Assembly (NCBI RefSeq): GCF_020510585.1
Contig: NZ_CP075190.1
Span: forward strand, 1,116,501 to 1,180,500
Origin: Ferribacterium limneticum
GTDB taxonomy: Bacteria > Pseudomonadota > Gammaproteobacteria > Burkholderiales > Rhodocyclaceae
Length of the DNA: 64,000 nucleotides
Reading direction: 5' to 3'
A program made the position numbers and the translations under genes. Numbering within the stretch: position 1 is the stretch's first letter; the number at the start of each line of letters is the position of its first letter. The notes below the pieces were generated by a model. It was not told the DNA's origin. It saw nothing but the letters and a program-made list of their open reading frames with translations, and searched no databases. Shown here piece after piece: positions 1 through 10,429 of this stretch.

Positions 1-2
1 CT

Positions 3-1076
3 GACGCCAATATGGAGGCCCCGGCTGGCTTTGCTCTGGCTGAGGCCTGGCAGAAGTCCGGTCGCGTCGAGAAGTTGCTGGTCATGCTGACGACTGAAAA
101 TCAGCGGCACGATCTGACCCGGTTGCGTGAAATCGGCGTCTCGGCTCATCTCGTCAAACCGATTGGCAGCGCCGATATGCTGGATGCGCTGGCGCTGGCC
201 GAGGGGCCGGCTTTGTCAGAGCAGAACGAATTCATGCTGTCGCAAATCGATCTGGGCGAGATTGCCCAGGGCGGTAGTTCGGCACTGAACATTCTGTTGG
301 TTGAAGACAATCCGGTGAATCAGGAATTGGCGACCCGCTTGCTTGAGCGGCTGTCGCACCGGGTGACACTGGCTAACAACGGTATCGAGGCGGTTGATTT
401 GTTCGATAGCAGCCATTTTGACGTGATCCTGATGGACATGCAGATGCCGGTGATGGGCGGCATCGAGGCGACGGAGGCCATACGTTCCCGCGAGATGCGC
501 CGGAGCTGGGTGGTTTCCCACGAGGTCAAGCCCGTCTACATCATCGCCATGACCGCCAATGTCATGGCAAGCGACCGGGATCGCTGCATGGAGGCGGGAA
601 TGAATGACTACGTCGCCAAGCCATTGCGGCCGGACGAGTTGTTTGCTGCTCTGGATCGATCCCGTGGTGTTGGTAGCGCAGATGAGCCCATCATTTTTGC
701 TACTGCGCCGGTCAGGGCGGGCGCGCAACTCGATCTGGCGGCAGCCCTTCGCGATATTGGCGAACCCGAGCTGTTTGCGACGATGGCCGGCATGTTTCTG
801 TCGGAGTGGGACGCACATCTGGGACGCATCAGGAAAGCGCTCGACAGTGCCGATGCGCACGAGTTGCGCATGCATGCGCATACCGTGAAGAGTCTCCTGG
901 CCATGTTTCATGCCGAAAATGCCCGGCGTCGGGCGATGGAAATAGAGCAGGCGGCCATGGTGGTCGACAATGTCGACTGGGCCGCCTGTAATCGGCTCCA
1001 CGCTGCGCTGGTCGATGAAATGTCGCAGATCAAACCTATATTGAAGCGCTACGTCGAGACTCGCGTAATCCCTTGA
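3..1076 (+). CDS. Hybrid sensor kinase, C-terminal part (receiver + receiver + HPt), 5' partial
   Basis: The frame is open from base 3 with no stop, so the true start and the sensor/kinase core lie outside the window; the ATG at 12 is internal. What remains is the tail of a first receiver domain (HLVKPIG, the conserved Lys-Pro), a complete second receiver (acidic pair in ILLVEDNPVNQ, phospho-acceptor Asp in ILMDMQMP, Lys in VAKPLRP) and a C-terminal HPt domain with the phospho-His in HAHTVKSL. This is the His-Asp-His-Asp phosphorelay layout of hybrid kinases of the BarA/ArcB class. The input signal cannot be told from this fragment. The next gene, carA, has its own leader, so no operon link is implied. 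Confidence 0.85.
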   Translation, partial: DANMEAPAGFALAEAWQKSGRVEKLLVMLTTENQRHDLTRLREIGVSAHLVKPIGSADMLDALALAEGPALSEQNEFMLSQIDLGEIAQGGSSALNILLVEDNPVNQELATRLLERLSHRVTLANNGIEAVDLFDSSHFDVILMDMQMPVMGGIEATEAIRSREMRRSWVVSHEVKPVYIIAMTANVMASDRDRCMEAGMNDYVAKPLRPDELFAALDRSRGVGSADEPIIFATAPVRAGAQLDLAAALRDIGEPELFATMAGMFLSEWDAHLGRIRKALDSADAHELRMHAHTVKSLLAMFHAENARRRAMEIEQAAMVVDNVDWAACNRLHAALVDEMSQIKPILKRYVETRVIP

Positions 1077-1078
1077 AT

Positions 1079-1108
1079 TTGCCTGAAAAGCCTCTTTTCG
1101 GCTAAAAT
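1079..1108 (+). promoter_or_regulatory. Candidate promoter of carAB
   Basis: TTGCCT (1079-1084), an 18-base spacer and TAAAAT (1103-1108) resemble a sigma-70 promoter just after the stop of the sensor kinase gene, leaving a leader of about 80 bases before carA. The -35 match is only moderate. Confidence 0.4.
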
Positions 1109-1125
1109 AGGAAGGTTAAAAAGCA

Positions 1126-1155
1126 CGAGCGGGGAGGCGCAAGCCTTCCCGCTCG
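1126..1155 (+). promoter_or_regulatory. Stable hairpin in the carA leader
   Basis: Bases 1126-1138 and 1143-1155 form a 13-pair stem (one G-T pair) closed by a GCAA tetraloop. It ends 22 bases before the carA ribosome binding site. No U-tract follows (the sequence is A-rich), so it is not a standard intrinsic terminator. It could be a stabilising or regulatory leader structure of carAB, or the terminator-like end of the upstream gene. Confidence 0.45.
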
Positions 1156-1191
1156 GCACATGAAAAATTAGAAATTCAAGGAGAGCCGGTC

Positions 1192-2349
1192 GTGTCGTTG
1201 CTGCCCTCATTTATACCTGCCATTCTCGCCCTCGCCGACGGAACGGTTTTCAAGGGCCAATCCATCGGCGCTGATGGCGTTACCAGTGGCGAGGTGGTGT
1301 TCAACACCGCCATGTCCGGCTACCAGGAAATCCTTACCGATCCCTCCTATTGCCGTCAGATCGTCACGTTGACCTACCCGCATATCGGCAACACCGGTTG
1401 CAATGCGGAAGATTTTGAATCTAACGCCAATTACGCCGCTGGTCTGGTCATTCGTGACCTGCCGCTGGTTGCCTCGAACTGGCGTAGCGAGGAGGACTTG
1501 TCGTCCTATCTCAAGAAGCACGGTATCGTCGCCATTGCCGGCATCGATACGCGCAAGCTGACCCGTATCCTGCGGGAAAAGGGCGCTCAGGCCGGTTGCA
1601 TTCTGGCCGGCGAAGCCGACGAGTCGAAGGCGCTGGCCATGGCCAAGGCCTTCCCGGGCCTGGCTGGCATGGACCTGGCCAAGGTCGTTTCGGCCAAGGC
1701 CAACTATGCCTGGACCGAGGCCGAGTGGACGCTGGATGGTTACAAGCAAGCTGCCGAGCCGCGTTTCCATGTCGTTGCCTACGATTTTGGCGTCAAGCGC
1801 AACATCCTGCGCATGCTGGCCGAGCGCGGTTGCCGGCTGACCGTGGTGCCGGCCCAAACGCCGGCTGCCGATGTCCTGGCGATGAAGCCTGACGGCATCT
1901 TCCTGTCCAACGGCCCCGGCGATCCGGAGCCTTGTGATTACGCGATTGCTGCTATCCGCGAATTCCTCGAGCGTGGCATTCCGACTTTTGGCATCTGTCT
2001 TGGTCACCAATTGCTGGCCCTGGCTTCCGGTGCCAAAACGCTGAAAATGAAGTTCGGTCACCACGGAGCCAATCACCCGGTCAAGGATCTGGATAGCGGG
2101 CAGGTGCTAATCACCAGCCAGAATCACGGGTTTGCTGCCGACATTGACTCCCTGCCGGCCAATCTGCGGGTTACGCATGTGTCGCTGTTCGACGGTTCCC
2201 TGCAAGGGATTGCCCGCACCGACGTGCCGGCCTTCTCCTTCCAGGGCCATCCGGAAGCCAGTCCTGGTCCGCACGACGTGGCCTACTTGTTCGATCGCTT
2301 CCTTGACACCATGACGCGTGGCGTTGCCGCGCTCAACAATGCGCAATAA
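1192..2349 (+). CDS. carA: Carbamoyl-phosphate synthase small (glutaminase) subunit
   Basis: Hydrolyses glutamine and passes ammonia to CarB for carbamoyl phosphate, the shared precursor of arginine and pyrimidines; cytoplasmic. The 385 residues match the family length. The N-terminal CPSase_sm domain ([15 protein letters not shown]) is followed by a class I glutamine amidotransferase domain with the nucleophile Cys in [10 protein letters not shown] and the His/Glu pair in [11 protein letters not shown]. The start is GTG at 1192, chosen because AAGGAGAG lies 7 bases upstream and the N-terminus fits the family. carB follows after 21 bases, so the two are co-transcribed. Confidence 0.97.
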   Translation: MSLLPSFIPAILALADGTVFKGQSIGADGVTSGEVVFNTAMSGYQEILTDPSYCRQIVTLTYPHIGNTGCNAEDFESNANYAAGLVIRDLPLVASNWRSEEDLSSYLKKHGIVAIAGIDTRKLTRILREKGAQAGCILAGEADESKALAMAKAFPGLAGMDLAKVVSAKANYAWTEAEWTLDGYKQAAEPRFHVVAYDFGVKRNILRMLAERGCRLTVVPAQTPAADVLAMKPDGIFLSNGPGDPEPCDYAIAAIREFLERGIPTFGICLGHQLLALASGAKTLKMKFGHHGANHPVKDLDSGQVLITSQNHGFAADIDSLPANLRVTHVSLFDGSLQGIARTDVPAFSFQGHPEASPGPHDVAYLFDRFLDTMTRGVAALNNAQ

Positions 2350-2370
2350 GCGGCACAGAGAGAGATAAAG

Positions 2371-5300
2371 ATGCCGAAACGTACAGATATAAAAAGTGTT
2401 TTGATTATTGGTGCCGGCCCGATCATCATCGGTCAGGCCTGCGAATTCGATTACTCCGGCGCCCAGGCCTGCAAGGCTCTGCGCGAAGAGGGTTACAAGG
2501 TCATCCTGGTGAATTCCAACCCGGCGACGATCATGACCGACCCGGAAATGGCCGATGTCACCTATATTGAGCCGATCACCTGGCAGGTCGTTGCCAAGAT
2601 CATCGAGAAGGAGCGCCCGGATGCGCTGCTGCCGACCATGGGCGGCCAGACCGCGCTGAACTGCGCGCTCGATCTCGACCGCGAAGGTGTGCTGGCCAAG
2701 TTCAATGTCGAGCTGATCGGTGCTTCGAAGGAGGCCATCGACAAGGCTGAGGACCGCCAGAAGTTCAAGGATGCGATGACCAAGATTGGTCTTGGTTCCG
2801 CCAAGTCGGCCACCGCGCACAGCATGGAAGAGGCCTACCAGGTGCAGGCCGTGATCGGCTTCCCGACCATCATCCGACCGTCCTTCACGCTGGGCGGCAC
2901 GGGTGGTGGTATCGCCTACAACATGGAAGAGTTCGAGACCATCTGCAAACGCGGTCTCGAAGCCTCGCCAACCAACGAGTTGCTGATCGAAGAGTCGCTG
3001 CTCGGCTGGAAGGAATACGAGATGGAGGTCGTCCGCGACAAGGCGGACAACTGCATTATCATCTGCTCGATCGAAAACCTTGATCCGATGGGCGTCCATA
3101 CCGGCGACTCGATTACCGTCGCACCGGCGCAGACGCTGACCGACAAGGAATACCAGATCCTGCGTAACGCCTCGATCGCCGTTCTGCGCGAAATCGGTGT
3201 CGATACCGGCGGCTCCAACGTCCAGTTCTCGATCAACCCGAAGGACGGTCGGATGATCGTCATCGAGATGAATCCGCGTGTTTCGCGTTCGTCGGCGCTG
3301 GCCTCCAAGGCCACCGGTTTCCCGATTGCCAAGATCGCTGCCAAGCTATCGGTCGGCTACACGCTGGACGAGTTGTCGAACGACATCACCGGTGGCAAGA
3401 CGCCGGCCTCGTTCGAGCCGTCGATTGATTACGTCGTTACCAAGGTGCCGCGTTTTGCCTTCGAGAAATTCCCGCAGGCGGATGACACGCTGACCACGCA
3501 GATGAAATCGGTTGGCGAAGTGATGGCTATCGGTCGCACCTTCCAGGAATCGCTGCAGAAAGCTTTGCGCGGGCTGGAAGTTGGCGTTGACGGCTTCAAC
3601 CTGAAAACGGTTGATCCGGCAACGATAGACGAGCAGCTGGCCCGGCCGACCCCGGATCGCCTGTGGTACGTCGCCGATGCGTTTGGTATCGGCATGTCGG
3701 TCGAGCGCGTATTTGAGCTGACCAAGATCGATCCGTGGTTCCTTGTCCAGATCAAGGAGATTGTCGATCTGGAGCTGGCCGTGGAAAAACGCGAATTTTT
3801 GACGTTAACCGCAGAAGAGGTGCGTTACCTGAAGCGCAAGGGTTTCGCCGACCGTCGTCTGGCTTACCTGCTGAAGACGACCGAAACCGAATTCCGGAAC
3901 CGTCGTCATGAGCTGGGCATCCGCCCGGTTTACAAGCGAGTCGATACCTGCGCCGCCGAATTCTCGACCGATACCGCTTACATGTACTCGACCTACGAGG
4001 ACGAGTGCGAGGCCAATCCGACCGATAAGAAAAAAATCATGGTGTTGGGCGGTGGTCCGAACCGTATCGGTCAGGGCATCGAGTTTGACTACTGCTGCGT
4101 GCACGCCGCGATGGCGATGCGTGAAGACGGTTACGAGACCATTATGGTCAACTGTAACCCGGAAACAGTTTCCACCGACTACGACACCTCCGACCGCCTG
4201 TACTTCGAGCCGCTGACGCTGGAGGACGTGCTAGAAATCGTCGCCATCGAAAAGCCGGTCGGCGTCATCGTTCAGTACGGTGGCCAGACTCCCCTCAAGC
4301 TGGCGTTGGCGTTGGAGGCCAACGGCGTGCCGATCATCGGTACCAGCCCGGAATCCATCGACGTGGCTGAAGACCGCGAGCGCTTCCAGAAATTGCTGCA
4401 CGATCTGGGCCTCAAGCAACCGCCGAATCGAACTGCCCGCACCGAAGAAGATGCGCTGCGTTTGGCCCAGGAGATTGGTTATCCACTGGTCGTCCGCCCG
4501 TCCTACGTGTTGGGTGGTCGGGCCATGGAAATCGTCCATGAGCAGAAGGACCTTGAGCGTTACATGCGCGAAGCCGTGAAGGTTTCGCACGATTCGCCGG
4601 TACTTCTCGATCGCTTCCTAAATGATGCCGTTGAATGTGATGTCGATGCCCTGTCCGATGGCGAGGAAGTCATCATCGGTGGAGTCATGGAACACATCGA
4701 ACAGGCTGGCGTGCACTCCGGTGACTCTGCTTGCTCGCTGCCGCCATACTCCTTGGGCAAGGCCGTGCAGGACGAACTGCGCCGCCAGACCAAACTGATG
4801 GCCAAGGCGCTCAACGTCTGTGGCCTGATGAATGTGCAGTTCGCCATCAAGGACAACGATGTCTACGTGCTGGAGGTCAATCCGCGCGCCTCGCGTACCG
4901 TGCCCTTCGTTTCCAAGGCTACCGGTCTGCAACTGGCCAAGATTGCCGCCCGTTGCATGGCTGGGCGCAGTCTCAAGGACCAGGGCGTGACCAAGGAAGT
5001 GATCCCGCCGTATTTCTCGGTCAAGGAGGCCGTCTTCCCCTTCGTCAAGTTCCCCGGTGTCGATACCATTCTTGGCCCGGAAATGAAGTCGACCGGCGAG
5101 GTCATGGGCGTCGGCGTTACCTTTGCCGAAGCCTTCGTCAAGTCGCAACTGGCGGCCAGCGTCAAGTTGCCGACCACCGGCAAGGTGTTTATGTCGGTCA
5201 AGGATAGTGACAAGACCAAGGCAATTGAAATTGCCCGCCATTTGCTTGAGGCTGGCTTCCATCTCGTGGCGACGCGCGGCACCGCGCATGCCATCGAAGC

Positions 5301-5577
5301 TGCTGGTTTGCCGGTGCAGATGGTTAACAAATTCACCGAAGGTCGTCCGCATATTGTCGACATGATCAAGAACAACGAAATTGCCCTGATCATCAACACG
5401 GTTGAGGAAAAGCGTCAGGCGATCAACGACTCACGCAATATCCGCACTTCCGGACTGCAGGCTCGTGTCACAATGTACACGACAATCTGGGGTGCCGAAG
5501 CGGCTGCCGAAGGTATTCGCAATCTGGGCGAGTTGGTGGTCTATCCGATTCAGGCCTTGCACACGCAACTACACTGA
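2371..5577 (+). CDS. carB: Carbamoyl-phosphate synthase large subunit
   Basis: The synthetase subunit: uses two ATP, bicarbonate and CarA-derived ammonia to make carbamoyl phosphate. The 1068 residues contain the expected internal duplication: two ATP-grasp halves, each opening with a similar block ([21 protein letters not shown] near the start and [18 protein letters not shown] near residue 555), then a C-terminal MGS-like allosteric domain (from about residue 940, containing [15 protein letters not shown]) that normally binds UMP and ornithine. Start ATG is preceded by a purine-rich GAGAGAGA site. An intrinsic terminator follows the stop, separating it from greA. Confidence 0.98.
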   Translation: MPKRTDIKSVLIIGAGPIIIGQACEFDYSGAQACKALREEGYKVILVNSNPATIMTDPEMADVTYIEPITWQVVAKIIEKERPDALLPTMGGQTALNCALDLDREGVLAKFNVELIGASKEAIDKAEDRQKFKDAMTKIGLGSAKSATAHSMEEAYQVQAVIGFPTIIRPSFTLGGTGGGIAYNMEEFETICKRGLEASPTNELLIEESLLGWKEYEMEVVRDKADNCIIICSIENLDPMGVHTGDSITVAPAQTLTDKEYQILRNASIAVLREIGVDTGGSNVQFSINPKDGRMIVIEMNPRVSRSSALASKATGFPIAKIAAKLSVGYTLDELSNDITGGKTPASFEPSIDYVVTKVPRFAFEKFPQADDTLTTQMKSVGEVMAIGRTFQESLQKALRGLEVGVDGFNLKTVDPATIDEQLARPTPDRLWYVADAFGIGMSVERVFELTKIDPWFLVQIKEIVDLELAVEKREFLTLTAEEVRYLKRKGFADRRLAYLLKTTETEFRNRRHELGIRPVYKRVDTCAAEFSTDTAYMYSTYEDECEANPTDKKKIMVLGGGPNRIGQGIEFDYCCVHAAMAMREDGYETIMVNCNPETVSTDYDTSDRLYFEPLTLEDVLEIVAIEKPVGVIVQYGGQTPLKLALALEANGVPIIGTSPESIDVAEDRERFQKLLHDLGLKQPPNRTARTEEDALRLAQEIGYPLVVRPSYVLGGRAMEIVHEQKDLERYMREAVKVSHDSPVLLDRFLNDAVECDVDALSDGEEVIIGGVMEHIEQAGVHSGDSACSLPPYSLGKAVQDELRRQTKLMAKALNVCGLMNVQFAIKDNDVYVLEVNPRASRTVPFVSKATGLQLAKIAARCMAGRSLKDQGVTKEVIPPYFSVKEAVFPFVKFPGVDTILGPEMKSTGEVMGVGVTFAEAFVKSQLAASVKLPTTGKVFMSVKDSDKTKAIEIARHLLEAGFHLVATRGTAHAIEAAGLPVQMVNKFTEGRPHIVDMIKNNEIALIINTVEEKRQAINDSRNIRTSGLQARVTMYTTIWGAEAAAEGIRNLGELVVYPIQALHTQLH

Positions 5578-5587
5578 GACAAACCTG

Positions 5588-5627
5588 AAACCGCCGGGTA
5601 GCCTTGGGGCGCCGGCGGTTTTGCTTT
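5588..5627 (+). terminator. Intrinsic terminator after carB
   Basis: Inverted repeat AAACCGCCGG (5588-5597) and CCGGCGGTTT (5612-5621) followed by TTGCTTTT. It lies 11 bases after the carB stop and ends the carAB transcript; some read-through into greA is possible. Confidence 0.85.
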
Positions 5628-5641
5628 TGCTGGAAGATGAT

Positions 5642-6118
5642 ATGAGCAAAGTTCCGTTAACCGTAAAAGGCGCCGAAAAGCTGCGCGAAGAACTGCATCG
5701 CTTGAAGACAGTCGATCGTCCGTGGGTGATTGGCGCCATTGCGGAAGCGCGAGCCCATGGCGACCTTTCCGAAAATGCCGAATATGATGCCGCCAAGGAG
5801 CGTCAGGGCTTCATTGAAGGGCGTATTCAGGAAGTCGAGGGCAAGCTGTCGCACGCGCAGATTATCGATCCGAAACTACTCGATGCTGATGGCCGCTGCG
5901 TATTTGGTGCGACATTGGATCTTGAGGATCAGGATACCGGTGATGCCGTGACTTACCAGATCGTTGGCGAGGACGAAGCGGACATCAAGGGCGGCAAGAT
6001 TTCGGTTAATTCGCCGATTGCCCGGGCGCTGATCGGCAAGTACGCTGGCGATATTGCCCAGGTCCAGGCGCCGGGCGGCATCCGCGAGTACGAAGTCATC
6101 GACGTCCGCTACGAGTAA
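5642..6118 (+). CDS. greA: Transcription elongation factor GreA
   Basis: Binds the secondary channel of RNA polymerase and stimulates cleavage of backtracked RNA. The 158 residues are standard: an N-terminal coiled coil with the acidic tip in [15 protein letters not shown], then the C-terminal FKBP-like domain ending in [12 protein letters not shown]. The start is ATG at 5642 with GGAAGATGAT just upstream; the frame is open farther 5' into the carB terminator region, but that extension has no GreA similarity. The next gene starts 5 bases after the stop. Confidence 0.97.
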   Translation: MSKVPLTVKGAEKLREELHRLKTVDRPWVIGAIAEARAHGDLSENAEYDAAKERQGFIEGRIQEVEGKLSHAQIIDPKLLDADGRCVFGATLDLEDQDTGDAVTYQIVGEDEADIKGGKISVNSPIARALIGKYAGDIAQVQAPGGIREYEVIDVRYE

Positions 6119-6123
6119 TTCAC

Positions 6124-6585
6124 GTGCGTCGGCTGTCCGAGGCCCTCTACCTGATTTCCATTACTGTGTGGGTGGGTGGCTTGTGGGCTATCGGTTACAT
6201 GGCGGCGCCAGTGCTTTTTGCCAGTCTGGGCGACCGGCAACTTGCCGGCATGGTGGCTGGCAAGTTGTTTGCATTGATCGGCTGGGTGGGGTTGGGTAGT
6301 GCAGCCTGGCTGCTGGTGTTTCTGGTTTTGCGTTACGGCAGACAGGTGTTCAAGCGTGCGATCTTCTGGCTGGTCGTCCTGATGGCATTGCTGACCGCCG
6401 CCAGCCAGTTCGGCATCCAGCCATTGATGGCGCAGCTAAAGCTGGATGCCATGCCGCGCGGAGTGATGGAAAGTGTGTTGCGCGACCGCTTCGCTGCATG
6501 GCACGGCATTTCCAGCATCCTCTACCTGGTGCAGAGTCTGCTGGGATTGTGGCTCGTGATCTGGAGCGGTCGCGGGCTTAAGTGA
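6124..6585 (+). CDS. DUF4149 family inner-membrane protein
   Basis: A 153-residue protein with about four hydrophobic segments (near residues 8-30, 45-67, 78-97 and 128-148) and the N-terminal pattern YLISITVWVGGLWAIGYMAAPVLF typical of DUF4149 proteins found next to greA/yhbY in betaproteobacteria. Its biochemical role is not known to me. It starts with GTG 5 bases after the greA stop, so it is probably translated from the greA transcript. It ends head-on against yhbY with no gap. Confidence 0.75.
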   Translation: MRRLSEALYLISITVWVGGLWAIGYMAAPVLFASLGDRQLAGMVAGKLFALIGWVGLGSAAWLLVFLVLRYGRQVFKRAIFWLVVLMALLTAASQFGIQPLMAQLKLDAMPRGVMESVLRDRFAAWHGISSILYLVQSLLGLWLVIWSGRGLK

Positions 6586-6951
6586 TCAGCCTTGGAAGGC
6601 GCGCTTGCTTTTGCGCGGAGCTGCAGGAACAGGGCGTCTCGGTTTTGGGGCTTTTTTCGCGTTGACCGCAGCAACCTCGGCGGGAATGGGGCGAAAAACG
6701 ACCAGCAGCTTGCCGATATGCTGAACAGGCGCGGCACCCAGTTGAGCGCAGATTTGCTCATAATAGGCCAGACGATTTTCGCGGCTGTCACCATAAACGC
6801 GAATCTTGATCAGTTCATGGGCGTTAAGATTCATTTCGATTTCCTTTAGAACACCCTCGGTGAGGCCGTTTTCGGCAATCGAGACAACCGGATTCAGATC
6901 GTGGGCCTTGGCGCGCAGTTCGCGTCGCTGGGCAGATGATATTTGCAGCAT
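6586..6951 (-). CDS. yhbY: YhbY-type CRM-domain RNA-binding protein
   Basis: Small ribosome-associated RNA-binding protein linked in E. coli to 50S subunit assembly. Residues 1-95 form the CRM domain, with the start [18 protein letters not shown] pattern (here [16 protein letters not shown]), a [26 protein letters not shown] helix region (6586-6951, reverse) and the GK.LV.FRP end. The last 25 residues are a basic Pro/Lys/Arg tail (KKAPKPRRP and on). It is divergent from rlmE, starting 31 bases away; both act on 23S rRNA/50S biogenesis, a common pairing. A stretch of this tail resembles the dispersed repeat of this window, but the match is weak. Confidence 0.93.
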   Translation of the reverse strand: MLQISSAQRRELRAKAHDLNPVVSIAENGLTEGVLKEIEMNLNAHELIKIRVYGDSRENRLAYYEQICAQLGAAPVQHIGKLLVVFRPIPAEVAAVNAKKAPKPRRPVPAAPRKSKRAFQG

Positions 6952-6982
6952 AGTAAACCTTTCAAAAACGGCATTTTACCGA

Positions 6983-7600
6983 ATGAAAAGAACCAGAACC
7001 AGCAAAGCTTGGATGCGCGAGCATGTCAATGATACTTATGTTCAGCTTGCCAAGAAGGAGGGCTGGCGTTCACGTGCCGCTTTCAAGCTACTTGAGATTG
7101 ACGACAAGGACAAGTTGCTCAAGCGCGGCGAGGTCGTTGTCGACCTTGGTGCCACGCCGGGTGGCTGGTCCCAGGTCGCTACTAAACGAGTTGGTGATGG
7201 CGGAATGGTGATTGCTCTCGACCTTCTCGAAATGGAACCTATTCATAACGTCCATTTCATTCAGGGCGATTTTCGTGAAGACGATGTGCTGGAACAACTC
7301 GAAAAACAATTGAGTGGTCGCCGCGTGGGGCTTGTAATGTCTGACATGGCCCCCAATATGTCAGGAGTGCCTTTGGTTGATCAGGCCCGCGTCATGCACT
7401 TGGCTGAGCTTGGGCTGGAGTTTTCCAGAGCACACCTGAAACCAGATGGCGCTTTTCTGGTCAAAGTGTTTCAGGGAACGGATTACGAGACATTTCTGCG
7501 TCAGATGCGTGAGACGTTCAAGGCTGTCGTGGTGCGCAAACCGGACGCTTCCCGTGATCGTAGCGCCGAGCTTTATTTGCTCGGACGCACATTGCGCTGA
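6983..7600 (+). CDS. rlmE: 23S rRNA (uridine-2'-O)-methyltransferase RlmE (FtsJ/RrmJ)
   Basis: Methylates the ribose of U2552 in the ribosomal A-site loop using S-adenosylmethionine. The 205 residues show the FtsJ fold: Lys in [12 protein letters not shown], the SAM-binding [15 protein letters not shown], catalytic Asp in [11 protein letters not shown] and Lys in FLVKVFQG, giving the K-D-K-E tetrad. The start is ATG at 6983 ([10 protein letters not shown]), the usual N-terminus; the open frame continues farther 5' only as the antisense of yhbY. ftsH follows after 55 bases, the same rlmE-ftsH order as in many proteobacteria. Confidence 0.97.
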   Translation: MKRTRTSKAWMREHVNDTYVQLAKKEGWRSRAAFKLLEIDDKDKLLKRGEVVVDLGATPGGWSQVATKRVGDGGMVIALDLLEMEPIHNVHFIQGDFREDDVLEQLEKQLSGRRVGLVMSDMAPNMSGVPLVDQARVMHLAELGLEFSRAHLKPDGAFLVKVFQGTDYETFLRQMRETFKAVVVRKPDASRDRSAELYLLGRTLR

Positions 7601-7655
7601 GAGTTTTGTTTAGAATGGTATTTTTATCGCTCGTCGCTGTATAAGGAGTGCAAGC

Positions 7656-9536
7656 TTGAACAACATGTTCAAAAACCTGGCAGTCTGGCTGGTCATCGGC
7701 CTGGTGCTGATGACGGTGTTTAATCAGTTCAACAGCCGTCAGGTTGCAACCGGATCCGTCGAATACTCCCAGTTCATCGAGGAGGTGAAGTCCGGCCGCA
7801 TTTCCAAGGTGGTCATGGAAGGCCGTACGCTGAAGGCGACAACGAGCGAGGGCAAGCGCATCACGTCCTACGCGCCGCCTGATCTCTGGCTGGTTTCCGA
7901 CCTGCTCAAGAATGGCGTCAAGATTGAAGCCAAGCCAGAAGAAGAGCCATCCTTCCTGATGAATCTCTTCGTCAGCTGGTTCCCGATGCTTCTGCTGATA
8001 GGCGTCTGGGTCTTCTTCATGCGCCAGATGCAGGGCGGCGGCAAAGGCGGAGCCTTTTCCTTCGGCAAGTCCAAGGCGCGCATGATGGACGAGTCGACCA
8101 ATGTAATTACCTTTGCCGACGTTGCGGGTTGTGACGAGGCCAAGGAAGAAGTTCAGGAAATCGTTGATTTTCTGCGTGATCCCTCCAAGTTCCAGAAGCT
8201 CGGTGGCCGTATTCCGAAGGGCGTGCTGATGGTTGGCAACCCGGGAACGGGGAAGACGCTGCTCGCCAAGGCCATTGCCGGCGAAGCCAAGGTGCCGTTC
8301 TTCAGTATTTCGGGTTCCGATTTCGTTGAAATGTTTGTTGGTGTCGGTGCGGCCCGCGTTCGCGACATGTTCGAGAATGCCAAGAAACACGCGCCGTGCA
8401 TTATCTTCATCGATGAAATCGACGCTGTCGGTCGCCACCGTGGCGCCGGCTTGGGTGGCGGCAACGATGAGCGCGAACAGACTTTGAACCAGTTGCTAGT
8501 TGAGATGGACGGTTTCGAAGGTCATACCGGCATCATCGTAATCGCTGCGACCAACCGTCCTGATATTTTGGACCCGGCCCTGTTGCGTCCGGGTCGCTTC
8601 GACCGTCAGGTTGTCGTGCCTCTGCCGGATATTCGTGGCCGCGAGGAAATCCTCAAGGTCCACATGCGCAAGGTGCCAATCTCCGGCGACGTCAAGGCCG
8701 ACATCATTGCCCGTGGTACTCCAGGATTCTCCGGTGCTGACCTGGCCAATCTGGTCAATGAGGCTGCCTTGTTTGCTGCGCGCACCAACAAGCGCCTTGT
8801 TGATATGGAAGACTTTGAGAAGGCCAAGGACAAAATCATGATGGGCGCTGAGCGCCGCAGCATGGTGATGAGCGAAGAAGAGAAGATGAATACGGCGTAC
8901 CACGAGTCGGGACATGCCGTAGTCGCCAAACTGGTGCCAAAATCAGATCCCGTTCACAAGGTCACCATTATCCCGCGCGGCCGTGCTCTGGGGCTGACCA
9001 TGCAACTGCCGGAAGAGGATCGTTATGCTTACGACCGGCAGTACCTAATGAGCCGTATTGCAGTGCTATTCGGTGGACGTATTGCCGAAGAGTTGTTCAT
9101 GAATCAGATGACCACTGGAGCATCCAACGACTTTGAGCGTGCCACTGCTATGGCGCGCGATATGGTCACCCGTTACGGCATGTCGGATCTGGGGGTGATG
9201 GTCTATGGCGAAAACGACGGTGAAGTCTTCCTTGGCCGCTCGGTGACTCAGCACAAGAATGTTTCTGAAGCGACCATGCAGAAAGTGGATGCTGAAATCC
9301 GTCGCCTGATCGACGAACAGTACGCACTTGCCCGTCGTTTGCTGGAAGAGAATCGTGACAAGGTTGAAGCAATGACCAAGGCCTTGCTTGAGTGGGAAAC
9401 CATTGATGCTGAGCAGATCGACGACATTATGGCTGGTAAGGCACCGCGTCCACCCAAGCCATCCCAGTCGACGCCGCGCTCGAATACGCCGAGCGATACC
9501 CCGGGGGCGGAACCCAGCGCTGCTGCGACGGCCTGA
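7656..9536 (+). CDS. ftsH: ATP-dependent zinc metalloprotease FtsH
   Basis: Membrane-anchored AAA+ protease for quality control of membrane and regulatory proteins. The 626 residues have an N-terminal membrane segment (about 7-24), a periplasmic domain, a second membrane segment (about 100-120), the AAA module (Walker A in [13 protein letters not shown], Walker B in IIFIDEIDA, second region of homology with RPGRFDRQ) and the M41 protease domain with zinc motif HESGH. The C-terminus is a Pro/Ser-rich tail. The start is TTG at 7656: AAGGAG is 7 bases upstream, whereas the ATG at 7665 would be 16 bases away. A terminator follows. Confidence 0.98.
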   Translation: MNNMFKNLAVWLVIGLVLMTVFNQFNSRQVATGSVEYSQFIEEVKSGRISKVVMEGRTLKATTSEGKRITSYAPPDLWLVSDLLKNGVKIEAKPEEEPSFLMNLFVSWFPMLLLIGVWVFFMRQMQGGGKGGAFSFGKSKARMMDESTNVITFADVAGCDEAKEEVQEIVDFLRDPSKFQKLGGRIPKGVLMVGNPGTGKTLLAKAIAGEAKVPFFSISGSDFVEMFVGVGAARVRDMFENAKKHAPCIIFIDEIDAVGRHRGAGLGGGNDEREQTLNQLLVEMDGFEGHTGIIVIAATNRPDILDPALLRPGRFDRQVVVPLPDIRGREEILKVHMRKVPISGDVKADIIARGTPGFSGADLANLVNEAALFAARTNKRLVDMEDFEKAKDKIMMGAERRSMVMSEEEKMNTAYHESGHAVVAKLVPKSDPVHKVTIIPRGRALGLTMQLPEEDRYAYDRQYLMSRIAVLFGGRIAEELFMNQMTTGASNDFERATAMARDMVTRYGMSDLGVMVYGENDGEVFLGRSVTQHKNVSEATMQKVDAEIRRLIDEQYALARRLLEENRDKVEAMTKALLEWETIDAEQIDDIMAGKAPRPPKPSQSTPRSNTPSDTPGAEPSAAATA

Positions 9537-9555
9537 GTTTTCTGATTGCTGAATC

Positions 9556-9587
9556 GGCCGGGAGTCCTCTCCCGGCCTTTTATTTTT
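9556..9587 (+). terminator. Intrinsic terminator after ftsH
   Basis: Perfect 9-bp stem GGCCGGGAG (9556-9564) / CTCCCGGCC (9569-9577), loop TCCT, then TTTTATTTTT. Classic rho-independent shape, 6 bases before the folP start. Confidence 0.92.
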
Positions 9588-9592
9588 GCGCC

Positions 9593-10429
9593 ATGACAAC
9601 ACTGCACTGCGGCCGTTTCAGGCTTTCGCTAGATCGTCCCTTGTTGATGGGGATCGTCAATCTGACTCCGGATTCGTTTTCCGGTGATGGATTGACCGGT
9701 GATGTCGAGCAGGCCATCAAACATGCCCGTCAGCAATTTGAGGCCGGCTCGGATATCCTTGATATCGGCGCCGAGTCATCCCGCCCGGGCGCGATTCCGA
9801 CCTCTGAAGAGGACGAATTGCGGCGTCTGTTACCTGTTCTGAAGGAAATTGCCGACTGGGGTGTTCCAATTTCGGTGGATACCTATAAGCCGGTTGTTAT
9901 GCGTGCCGCACTTGAGGCTGGGGCGACAATGATCAATGACATCACCGGCATGACTCATCCTGAAGCCCTGTCGGTCGTTGCGCAGAGCGATTGCGCCGTT
10001 TGTGTCATGCACATGCAGGGCGAGCCCGGTACGATGCAGCAGACACCGCAGTATCGTGATGTCGTCAGCGAGGTGAGGTCTTTTTTGGTGGCGGCTGCAG
10101 AGCGTTGCAGGGAGGCTGGCATTGACGATAAGCGAATTGTGGTTGATCCAGGATTTGGTTTCGGTAAGACAGTGGATCACAATTTGGCCCTTTTTTCGGC
10201 GTTGACCGTACTAGGCGTCGATGATTTTCCGATGTTGATCGGTGTTTCCAGAAAATCCATGCTGGGGGTAATTACCGGCCGACCGGTTGGTGAGCGACAG
10301 GTTGCCAGTGTGGCGGCCGCGCTGCTGGCCGCACAAAAGGGTGCGAAAATACTACGTGTGCATGACGTGGCGGCAACCAGGGATGCCTTGACGGTCTGGG
10401 CTGCAATAGAACAATGGGAGCAGGAATGA
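9593..10429 (+). CDS. folP: Dihydropteroate synthase
   Basis: Condenses p-aminobenzoate with dihydropterin pyrophosphate in folate synthesis; the target of sulfonamides. 278 residues of TIM-barrel type with [15 protein letters not shown] (pyrophosphate loop), [43 protein letters not shown] and IGVSRKSML, all hallmark motifs. It lies just past the ftsH terminator and its stop overlaps the glmM start (ATGA), so the pair is translationally coupled. Confidence 0.97.
   Translation: MTTLHCGRFRLSLDRPLLMGIVNLTPDSFSGDGLTGDVEQAIKHARQQFEAGSDILDIGAESSRPGAIPTSEEDELRRLLPVLKEIADWGVPISVDTYKPVVMRAALEAGATMINDITGMTHPEALSVVAQSDCAVCVMHMQGEPGTMQQTPQYRDVVSEVRSFLVAAAERCREAGIDDKRIVVDPGFGFGKTVDHNLALFSALTVLGVDDFPMLIGVSRKSMLGVITGRPVGERQVASVAAALLAAQKGAKILRVHDVAATRDALTVWAAIEQWEQE

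Noticed and set aside
6648..6690. Possible repeat copy inside yhbY (GGTTGCTGCGGTCAACGCGAAAAAAGCCCC on the reverse strand, in parts)
   Set aside because: Several mismatches within the core, and Ala/Lys/Pro codons of the basic tail can produce it by chance.
10190..10220. Possible repeat copy inside folP (TACGGTCAACGCCG then A-run, reverse strand)
   Set aside because: One inserted base in the core, and the encoded residues are ordinary for dihydropteroate synthase, so chance is the simpler explanation.
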